Origin: an uncultured Planctomycetaceae bacterium
Lineage (GTDB): Bacteria; Planctomycetota; Planctomycetia; Pirellulales; JACPPG01
NCBI GenBank assembly: GCA_945957305.1
Contig: CAMFLN010000131.1
Coordinates: forward strand, 1 to 7,405
Direction of reading: 5' to 3'
DNA: 7,405 nt
Shown: in pieces, positions 1 through 6,526 of the stretch
Position numbering within the stretch: position 1 is the first letter of the stretch
Layout: each line of letters starts with the position of its first letter
Translations under genes and position numbers: made by a program
The notes under the pieces: generated by a model
Seen by the model: the letters and a program-made list of their open reading frames with translations, nothing else
Told to the model about the DNA's origin: nothing
Databases searched by the model: none

Positions 1-1
1 G

Positions 2-1465
2 CCCATGATCGAGCTGTCGCATCTCGTCGGCAGCGTGGCGGGCATGGGCCTGTTGCTCCTGGCGCGCGGACTGCTTGAACGGCTGGACGCCGCCTATCAC
101 CTGTGCGTGGGACTGCTGACGGCCGGGATTGTCGTGTCGCTTTTCCGCGGCTTCAATCTCGAAGAGGCGTTGATCCTCTCCCTGATGCTTACGGCACTGT
201 TGCCGTCGCGACGCTACTTTGATCGACGGGCCTCGCTCTTGCACGAAGTCTTGACGCCCGGCTGGATCACTTCCATCGCGCTGGTGTTCTTGGGCGCTTT
301 ATGGCTCGCGATCTTTTCTCACAAGCATGTCGAATATGCGCACGCGCTGTGGTGGCGTTTTGCCCTGAGCGACGAAGCTCCACGTTCGCTGCGGGCGATG
401 GTTGGCGCCGCAGCGGTGTTGGTCGTGGCCGGCCTGGCGCGGCTGCTGCGCCCGGCTGATCCGCGCGAGCACGCCCCTGACGCCGAGGAACTGGCTGCCG
501 CGGCACAACTAGCGGCTGCGTCGCCGCGCACGACGGCCTATTTAGCCCTGTTGGGCGACAAGTCCTTGTTATTCAATGAGCAGCGTACGGCTTTTGTGAT
601 GTACGCGATCGAAGGAACGAGTTGGGTCGCACTCGGCGACCCCGTCGGGCCGCAGGCTGAAGGGCACGAGTTGGCCTGGCGCTTCCGCGAGCTGTGCGAT
701 CGGCACGGAGGTGTGCCGGTGTTTTACCAGGTTTCTGCTGAGCATCTGCCGCTGTATCTCGAGTTGGGGCTATCACTGCTAAAGTTAGGAGAGGAAGCCC
801 GCATCCCGCTGGCCACGTTCAACCTCGAAGGGAGCGCCAAACGCGGACTGCGGCAGGGAATGCACAAGGCGCAACAAGCTAACTTGCGTTTCGAAGTCAT
901 TCCGCAACAAGGCGTCGACGCCACGTTGGCCGAGCTTCGCCAAGTTTCCGACGAGTGGCTGGCGACCCGCCAAGCTCAAGAAAAGGGCTTCTCACTCGGT
1001 TACTTTCGTGAAGATTACCTGCGGAACTTCCCTGTTGCCGTGGTGCGACATGAAGAAAGCATCGTCGGCTTTGCCAATGTGCTCGCAGGCGCGCAGAAAT
1101 ACGAGTTGTCCGTGGACCTGATGCGTTATCGCCCGAACGCCCCCGCGGCCGTGATGGACTACCTGTTTGTGCAATTGATGCTCTGGGGACAAACCGAGGG
1201 CTACGAGTGGTTCAACCTCGGCATGGCCCCCTTGTCGGGCCTCGACGTCGGGCCGCTGGCCCCCCTGTGGAACCATCTGGGCACACTCGTTTTTCGCCAC
1301 GGCGAGCATTTCTACAACTTTCAGGGGTTGCGCCAGTACAAGGAGAAATTCGCTCCGCAGTGGGAGCCGCGTTACCTGGCCTCGCCCGGAGGCTTGCGAC
1401 TGCCACGTATTCTCACGAATGTCGCAACCCTGATTTCCGCCGGCTCAACTCGCAAAACCGAGTGA
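2..1465 (+). CDS. mprF: MprF-like phosphatidylglycerol aminoacyltransferase (lysyl-PG synthase), 5' end outside the window
   Basis: MprF transfers an amino acid (lysine in the best-known members, alanine in others) from aminoacyl-tRNA to phosphatidylglycerol, lowering the negative charge of the membrane; full-length forms also flip the product outward. The visible 486 residues from the ATG at base 5 begin with about five hydrophobic segments (roughly residues 8-25, 30-48, 53-67, 88-105, 131-149), followed by a soluble DUF2156 synthase domain (about 165-475). Family hallmarks seen there are GDPVGP (211-216), EKGFSLG (326-332), DLMRYRPNAP (371-380), FNLGMAPLSG (403-412) and FYNFQGLRQYKEKFAPQWEP (436-455). 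The frame is open to the left edge, and full MprF has more membrane helices before IELSH, so the ATG at 5 is probably an internal Met and the N-terminal flippase part lies upstream. The family call is firm. The amino acid used cannot be read from the sequence. The gene ends with TGA at 1463-1465; a thrE-like gene follows after 147 bases. Confidence 0.9.
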   Translation, partial: PMIELSHLVGSVAGMGLLLLARGLLERLDAAYHLCVGLLTAGIVVSLFRGFNLEEALILSLMLTALLPSRRYFDRRASLLHEVLTPGWITSIALVFLGALWLAIFSHKHVEYAHALWWRFALSDEAPRSLRAMVGAAAVLVVAGLARLLRPADPREHAPDAEELAAAAQLAAASPRTTAYLALLGDKSLLFNEQRTAFVMYAIEGTSWVALGDPVGPQAEGHELAWRFRELCDRHGGVPVFYQVSAEHLPLYLELGLSLLKLGEEARIPLATFNLEGSAKRGLRQGMHKAQQANLRFEVIPQQGVDATLAELRQVSDEWLATRQAQEKGFSLGYFREDYLRNFPVAVVRHEESIVGFANVLAGAQKYELSVDLMRYRPNAPAAVMDYLFVQLMLWGQTEGYEWFNLGMAPLSGLDVGPLAPLWNHLGTLVFRHGEHFYNFQGLRQYKEKFAPQWEPRYLASPGGLRLPRILTNVATLISAGSTRKTE

Positions 1466-1490
1466 GGCACCACCGCATCGCCCCCGACCT

Positions 1491-1510
1491 GGCCTGTCAC
1501 GGGCCTTCTT
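1491..1510 (+). terminator. Candidate intrinsic terminator after mprF
   Basis: GGCCTG (1491-1496) can pair with CGGGCC (1500-1505) around the loop TCA, giving six pairs including one T-G wobble. It is followed directly by TTCTT. It lies 25 bases after the mprF stop, where a terminator is expected. The stem is short and the T tract is interrupted, so this is only a plausible call. Confidence 0.35.
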
Positions 1511-1521
1511 GCGCATCGAGC

Positions 1522-1551
1522 TTGTCGCGGCGAGCCGTTCCGCTCTACCAT
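1522..1551 (+). promoter_or_regulatory. Candidate sigma70-type promoter for the thrE-like gene
   Basis: TTGTCG at 1522-1527 and TACCAT at 1546-1551 each match four of six consensus bases and are 18 bases apart. They lie 61 bases before the thrE-like ATG and after the candidate mprF terminator. Matches of this quality occur often by chance, so the call is weak. Nothing else in the 1466-1612 gap stands out, and no Shine-Dalgarno motif is visible before the ATG at 1613. Confidence 0.22.
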
Positions 1552-1612
1552 CGGAGTTACCAACGGCATACCTTCGCGGAACAGAGAACTCTTAGCCAGC
1601 CACGCTCGCACG

Positions 1613-2884
1613 ATGTCCCCTACCCCCTTGCACCAGCCCAAGAACTTATACGACTCGGTGATTACCGAGACGATTGCGCTGGATGTCGGGCAAGATGAAA
1701 TCGTGCAGTTGCTGCTGGCCATGGGGCGCGCGTTGCACGAATTGGGGCAAGCCTCGCACAAGGTCGAGCGGACCCTGGTCCGCGTGGCCGAGAGTTTTCA
1801 CATCCCCCTGCAAGTGTTTGTGGTGCCCACCGGGCAGTTCTTGTCGATCTTGCGACCGCTGGGCCCAGTCACATTCGTGTTGCGCGTGCAGTCAGGCGGG
1901 ATCGACCTTGATCGATTGTCGCAATTGATGCGGATTGCCGACCGCTTGACGCGGGGCTCGCTCACGCCGGTCGCCGCGCGGGCTAAGATCGACGCGATCA
2001 TGCAACGGCCGCCGCGCGGCCGGTTGGCAACAGTGCTGGCCTACACGCTCAGCGCAGCCCCCTTCTCTGTTTTCTTTCGTGGCGGTTGGATCGAGCTCGT
2101 GGTGTCGACCTGCGTCGGCCTCGCCGTAGGGTTGTTGGCCGTGCTGTTTTCGCGGGTGCGCAACAACGGACGAGCCTTCGAGCTGGTCGCAGCCACGGCG
2201 GCGGCCTTCATCGCCGGGTCGGCGGACGAAATCCTGGGCGAATACGGCGGCTGGATTCCCTTGGCCGCGGGACTGATCGTGTTATTGCCCGGGATCATGT
2301 TGGTCGACGCCCTCGAAGAGCTGGCCAGTGGTCAGCTCACCGCAGGGGCCAGCCGGCTGGCGGGTGTCGGGGTCGTGTTTCTCGCTCTCACGCTCGGCGC
2401 CGTCACCGGTTATCAAGTGGCCGAACTGTGGCCAAAAATTCGCGAGGTCGAAGCGGCCCACCTGCCCGAATGGTTTTTACTGCCGGCCTTGGGCATCGTG
2501 GCTGTGGGTTCGACGTTGCGCTTCCGCGCGGCGCCCAGCGACCTGTGGGTGATCTTTGGCGCCTCGACGCTGGCGCTTGTCGGCTCGCGTATCGGCACCA
2601 TGTATGCCGGCGAACTGGCAGGCCCGTTCTTGGCCGCCACACTCTTGGGAATCGCCGGCAATTTCTATGCCCGCGCCAGTCGCCGCGCGGCCGAGTTGGT
2701 CATCGTGCCGGGTATCGCCTTATTGGTGCCAGGCTCGATCGGCTATCGGAGCCTGGAAGCATTTCTCAGCCAGGATACCGATCACGGTGTGGATTCCGCG
2801 TTCCGGATGTTCCTGGTGGGCATCGCGCTCGTGGCCGGATTGCTGTTCAGCAACTCGCTGATCGGCGAACGCAGCTCAAGCTGA
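1613..2884 (+). CDS. ThrE-family exporter (DUF1212 plus DUF3815 fusion), threonine/serine exporter-like
   Basis: This complete 423-residue inner-membrane protein has the two-part ThrE layout. The first part (about residues 30-265) starts with a soluble helical segment carrying the HKVERTLVRVAE stretch (49-60), close to the family HRVE motif. Hydrophobic helices follow, with LLPGIMLVDALEELASGQLT at 224-243, the place of the conserved PG-N/D-AL..L..G signature. The second part (about 290-416) is the smaller DUF3815/ThrE_2 domain with VPGIALLVPG at 365-374. About ten transmembrane segments are visible. In Corynebacterium glutamicum ThrE exports threonine and serine, whereas the split E. coli pair YjjP/YjjB is linked to succinate export, so the substrate here is uncertain. 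Fused two-domain length fits. The ATG at 1613 adds about 28 residues before the conserved domain and has no obvious ribosome site; later starts are possible but would trim little. The stop is TGA at 2882-2884. Confidence 0.88.
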   Translation: MSPTPLHQPKNLYDSVITETIALDVGQDEIVQLLLAMGRALHELGQASHKVERTLVRVAESFHIPLQVFVVPTGQFLSILRPLGPVTFVLRVQSGGIDLDRLSQLMRIADRLTRGSLTPVAARAKIDAIMQRPPRGRLATVLAYTLSAAPFSVFFRGGWIELVVSTCVGLAVGLLAVLFSRVRNNGRAFELVAATAAAFIAGSADEILGEYGGWIPLAAGLIVLLPGIMLVDALEELASGQLTAGASRLAGVGVVFLALTLGAVTGYQVAELWPKIREVEAAHLPEWFLLPALGIVAVGSTLRFRAAPSDLWVIFGASTLALVGSRIGTMYAGELAGPFLAATLLGIAGNFYARASRRAAELVIVPGIALLVPGSIGYRSLEAFLSQDTDHGVDSAFRMFLVGIALVAGLLFSNSLIGERSSS

Positions 2885-2895
2885 CAGGCAGCTTT
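2878..2895. terminator. Weak hairpin between the convergent genes, possible bidirectional terminator
   Basis: AAGCTG (2878-2883) and CAGCTT (2889-2894) form a perfect six-pair stem with a five-base loop; the structure overlaps the thrE-like stop codon. It lies 23 bases past the end of the RND gene on the other strand, so it could serve both transcripts. The stem has only three G-C pairs and no real T tract on either side, so function is doubtful. The remaining 33 bases between the stops show no better candidate. Confidence 0.22.
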
Positions 2896-2917
2896 GCCGT
2901 GATCTTCAAGCGCGCCG

Positions 2918-5900
2918 CTATTCCGCCAGGTCCCCTGCCCCCTCGGGCGGTTCGCGATGGCCGTAGAAGCTGTACAAGACAGGAATCAAGTTGAACATCA
3001 ACAGCGTCGTGACCATTCCCCCCACGACGACGATGGCCAGCGGGCGTTGCGATTGTGCGCCGATCTTGGTCGATAACGCGGCGGGCAACAGCCCGAGGAT
3101 CGCCGTGAGTGCCGTCATGGTCAGCGGGCGAATGCGATGTTGTGCTCCGGTGCGGATCGCGCTCACCAGCGGTATGCCCGAGGCACGCAGGGCGTTGAAC
3201 GAAGAGACGAGCAGCAGCCCGTTCATCACGGCGACGCCCAAGATCGAGACGAAGCCCACAGCCGCCGAGACGTTGAAGTTCAGCCCGGTGAGCCACAAGG
3301 TCCACACGCCACCCATGGACATGATGGCGACGTTGGCCAGCACGACGATCGCGTCGAGGAGCGATCGGAACGCCAGGTAAAGCATGACCATGATCAGCAC
3401 CATCGCCAGTCCGACGATGATCGCCATGCGTTGTTCGGCTTCTTGCATTTGCTGGAACTCGCCGCTCCACACCGCGCGGTAGGGACTTTTCAACAGGCTG
3501 GCGGTTTTTGCCTGCGCCTCGGCCACGGCGCTGGCCAGGTCGCGGCCGCGCACGCCAAACTTAACGGCAATCAATCGGCTCCCTTGCTCGCGCGAAATGA
3601 TGGCCGCTCCGGGGCGTACGAAGCTGGCTTGCGGATCCGGCACCCCGTAAGCATTGGTCGGCGTCACCAGGTCCTTCAGCCGCCGACGAGGCACCCGGCT
3701 GACGCTACCCCCCGTGGCGCTGTAGTAGCTGCCGGTCATGCTGGGGCGCGGCGCACTGGTACCGACCGTCGAGAGCGTCCCCGAGGTGGCGCTGTCAGGA
3801 GCCGCGGGAATGTTGTTCTTCACGACGTCGACCGGGATGTCGAGAATTTGCTCCTCGGTCTGCCGCAATTCGCTGGGCCAGCGCAGCGTCACGTCGAAGG
3901 AGCGCTCGCCTTCGACCATATCGGTGAAGGGCTTGCCACCGACGGCCGTCTGAATCACGTCTTCCACGTCGGCCACGCTGACGCCCCACAAGGCGCATTT
4001 TTCACGATCGACGGGGAACGCCAGATTCGACTGTCCACGTATATGAAACACGCCCGGATCGACGATGCCGGGAATCGTCGACAGAGTGGCATTGAATTCG
4101 GCGGCCAGTCGTTCGAGCTCATCGAGCTGCGGCCCGATAATTTTGACCGAGTTTTCGCCTTTGACACCCGAGAGCGACTCCATGACGTTATCGCGAATCA
4201 TTTGCGAGAAGTCCCAGCTGATTCCGACCAAGTTGCGCGAAAGCTCCTGGTTCATGTCGCGAATCAGCTCTTCCTTCGTTCGCCGCCGGCCGTCGATGAC
4301 CGGCCACTCGTCCGGCGGAAAGAGCGGCACAAAACACTCGACGTTGTAATAGCCCGTCGGATCGGTACCGTCGTCGGGGCGGCCAATCTGTGAGGTGACC
4401 AGCCGCACCTCGGGATACTTGGCCATGATGTGGCGGGCCACTTTCGATTTCTCAAAAGCCTCGGCCAGCGAAACATTCACGGGGAACGTGCCACGCACGA
4501 TCATGTTCCCTTCCTCCAACTCGGGCATGAACTCGCGCCCGAGAAACGGGAGGTAGCAGATCGTGCCCACAGTGATAAAGGCAAAGAAGGTCATCGTCGC
4601 AGCGCGATGTTTGAGCAACAAATCGAGCTCGGCGATCTTGAAGGTCTTCAGCGCACGCACCAGCACGTTGTCGTGTGCTGGCTTGAGATGCTTGAAGAGG
4701 AGCGAACAGAGCACGGGCGAAACCGTCAGCGCGAGCACCAAGGCCCCGGCCAGCGCAAAGGCATAGGTGTCCGCCATCGGACCGAAGATTTGCCCCTCGG
4801 GACCGGTCATCGTGAACAGCGGCAACATCGCGCAGATCATGATGATGGTCGAGAAGAACAGGCTGCGCTCGACCTCGCGCGAGGCGCGGAGGATGCGGTC
4901 CTTCAGCGGCAAGTTCGCGTTCTCACCGGCACTGAGCCGGCGGTAGATGTTCTCGACCATGATCACCGAGGAATCGACGATAATGCCGAAGTCGACAGCT
5001 CCGATCGACAACAGGTTGGCCGACTTCCCCCGCAAAAACAGCACAGCAAAGGCGAAGAGCAGCGCCAAGGGTATGTTCAACGCTACGATCAGCGCGGCGC
5101 GAATATTGCTGAGAAACATCAGTAGAATGACCGAGACCAGCAACATGCCGACGACGAGATTTTCGCGCACTGTTTCGGTCGTCACGCCAATCAATCGCGA
5201 ACGATCGTAGAACGGCATGATCTGCACGCCCGGCAACAAGCGCCCCGGCGTCGTGTTCAGTTCCTGAATCTTGGCCAGCACGTCGGTCAGAGCCGGGATC
5301 GATTGCTCCCCCTTGCGCAGCAGGATGATCCCCTGCACTTCGTCATCCTCGTCGGTCCACTGGCGTTTACCTTGTTGATCCAGCAGTTCTTCGCCATGTT
5401 CGTCCAGGACGGGCCTGGTCATGGCCAGTCGTCCTTGGCGCGTTTGATGATTGACGACGACCCCGCGCTCGCCGAGGGCGCCTCCGGATTTGACCGGCCC
5501 CCCTTCGACCACGTGTTCGACGCGAATCGGCACGTTGTTGTTGGCCGCGATGACGATGCGGCGAATCTCTTGGATGCGGCGATTCTCCTCGGAACGCAGA
5601 TAGGCCGCGGCCTCCTCGGGCGTTTTCATTTCCATCGCCACGAGCATGGGGTCTTCGCCCCCACCGATCAAACCAATGCCGCGAACAATCTGGATCGCGT
5701 CTCCTTGGACGACGTAGTCGCCCCCCACGTTGGCGTTGCTTTCCTTGACCGCATCTTGCAACTGCTGCAACGTGATGCCGTATTCCTTCAGCCGGTCAGG
5801 ATCGGGGCGAATTTCGTAGCGTTTGACTTCGCCGCCGGTGCTAACCACTCCGGCGATGCGCGGGACACGGCGCAGTTCCCGTTGCAGGGTCCAGTCTTGC

Positions 5901-6382
5901 AATGACTTCAGGTCGTTGAGCGTATAGATGGGCCGGCCATGCGAGTCCTTGGGGCCAACCAGCGTATAGCGCACGATTTCGCCAATAGGAGAAGCCGGCG
6001 AGATTTGCGGCGTAACGCCGGGCGGCAGCTCGACCGATTGCAAGCGATTGATGACTTGCTGCCGCGCTTTTTCATAGTCGACGCTATATTCGAACTGATT
6101 GCGCAAATGCGACAGTCCGAACATCGATTTCGCGCGGGTGTACTTTAAACCCGGAATTCCGGCGAGCGCGACTTCCAGCGGAATCGTGACTTGCCGTTCG
6201 ATCTCTTCGGCCGACGCGCCCGGATACTGAGCGACAACTTCGACAATGGCCGGGGCTGGATCGGGATAGGCCTCGACGTTCACGTGTGTGAACGCGTAGC
6301 CGCCGACCAAGGTCAGCGCAATGGCTACCAAGATCACCACAACGGGGCTATTCAGGGCCCATTGGACGAGTTTGGCTACCAT
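2918..6382 (-). CDS. CusA/CzcA-type heavy-metal efflux RND transporter, inner-membrane pump
   Basis: This is the proton-driven pump of a tripartite efflux system that moves substrate, most likely divalent metal ions, from periplasm or membrane to the outside. With the ATG at 6380-6382 it has 1154 residues, against about 1040-1070 for CusA and CzcA. The first membrane helix is at about 11-31, then a large periplasmic porter loop, helices 2-6 (about 409-562), helix 7 (about 593-613), a second porter loop, and helices 8-12 (about 986-1132). Helix 4 has DFGIIVDSSVIMVEN (464-478) with the D464, D470 and E477 pattern of CzcA-like pumps. FMPELEEG (618-625), GRPDDGTDP (667-675) and VRGRDL (934-939) are further family marks. 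Extra length lies mainly in two porter insertions, about residues 303-350 and 853-896. A TTG at 6508 would add 42 residues; I prefer the ATG because the protein then begins with a standard short tail before helix 1. No strong ribosome site precedes either. It follows the adaptor gene in the same direction, as in an operon. Family is firm; metal specificity is inferred. Confidence 0.93.
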   Translation of the reverse strand: MVAKLVQWALNSPVVVILVAIALTLVGGYAFTHVNVEAYPDPAPAIVEVVAQYPGASAEEIERQVTIPLEVALAGIPGLKYTRAKSMFGLSHLRNQFEYSVDYEKARQQVINRLQSVELPPGVTPQISPASPIGEIVRYTLVGPKDSHGRPIYTLNDLKSLQDWTLQRELRRVPRIAGVVSTGGEVKRYEIRPDPDRLKEYGITLQQLQDAVKESNANVGGDYVVQGDAIQIVRGIGLIGGGEDPMLVAMEMKTPEEAAAYLRSEENRRIQEIRRIVIAANNNVPIRVEHVVEGGPVKSGGALGERGVVVNHQTRQGRLAMTRPVLDEHGEELLDQQGKRQWTDEDDEVQGIILLRKGEQSIPALTDVLAKIQELNTTPGRLLPGVQIMPFYDRSRLIGVTTETVRENLVVGMLLVSVILLMFLSNIRAALIVALNIPLALLFAFAVLFLRGKSANLLSIGAVDFGIIVDSSVIMVENIYRRLSAGENANLPLKDRILRASREVERSLFFSTIIMICAMLPLFTMTGPEGQIFGPMADTYAFALAGALVLALTVSPVLCSLLFKHLKPAHDNVLVRALKTFKIAELDLLLKHRAATMTFFAFITVGTICYLPFLGREFMPELEEGNMIVRGTFPVNVSLAEAFEKSKVARHIMAKYPEVRLVTSQIGRPDDGTDPTGYYNVECFVPLFPPDEWPVIDGRRRTKEELIRDMNQELSRNLVGISWDFSQMIRDNVMESLSGVKGENSVKIIGPQLDELERLAAEFNATLSTIPGIVDPGVFHIRGQSNLAFPVDREKCALWGVSVADVEDVIQTAVGGKPFTDMVEGERSFDVTLRWPSELRQTEEQILDIPVDVVKNNIPAAPDSATSGTLSTVGTSAPRPSMTGSYYSATGGSVSRVPRRRLKDLVTPTNAYGVPDPQASFVRPGAAIISREQGSRLIAVKFGVRGRDLASAVAEAQAKTASLLKSPYRAVWSGEFQQMQEAEQRMAIIVGLAMVLIMVMLYLAFRSLLDAIVVLANVAIMSMGGVWTLWLTGLNFNVSAAVGFVSILGVAVMNGLLLVSSFNALRASGIPLVSAIRTGAQHRIRPLTMTALTAILGLLPAALSTKIGAQSQRPLAIVVVGGMVTTLLMFNLIPVLYSFYGHREPPEGAGDLAE

Positions 6383-6526
6383 GGCGATTCGTCCGTCGAA
6401 GGTCGTGCTTGCGCGCCCGCAGATCCATTTACGTTCGACATCGCGCGGTACATAAGTCTCGCAAGCCGCTGTTACCGCACCGGCCGCGAACGCGAGCGCG
6501 ACCTGCAATCGTGCGGGCTAATCAAT
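6383..6526 (-). other. Spacer between adaptor and pump genes, open in the pump frame back to a TTG
   Basis: These 144 bases separate the adaptor stop (TGA, complement of 6527-6529) from the preferred pump ATG. That is long for two genes of one pump operon. The pump frame stays open to a TTG at 6506-6508, which would leave only 18 bases between the genes. The 42 residues so encoded match nothing I know at the start of RND pumps. I see no convincing promoter, hairpin or ribosome site. Confidence 0.4.

Noticed and set aside
1207..1698. A 163-codon plus-strand open frame bridging the gap between the mprF-like and thrE-like genes
   Set aside because: It overlaps conserved ends of both genes in another frame, and its R/P/S-rich translation resembles nothing. 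The gap alone does not support a gene.
2086..2994. A 302-codon plus-strand open frame overlapping the thrE-like gene
   Set aside because: Arg- and Gly-rich frame-shifted shadow of the membrane protein gene, with no domain.
3137..4393. A 418-codon open frame on the plus strand antisense to the RND gene
   Set aside because: It lies wholly inside a well-supported gene on the other strand. Its product is rich in H, R, D and G with no recognisable domain, as expected from a GC-rich shadow frame.
4430..5125. A 231-codon plus-strand open frame inside the RND gene
   Set aside because: Antisense shadow with hydrophilic Q/R/H-rich composition and no family resemblance; the minus-strand protein is conserved throughout this stretch.
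6383..6508. Reading the 42-residue extension of the pump as a lipoprotein or signal peptide (LAFAAGAVTAAC)
   Set aside because: There is no positively charged start, the residue three before the Cys is Thr where a lipobox prefers Leu, and the likely ATG start makes the stretch untranslated.
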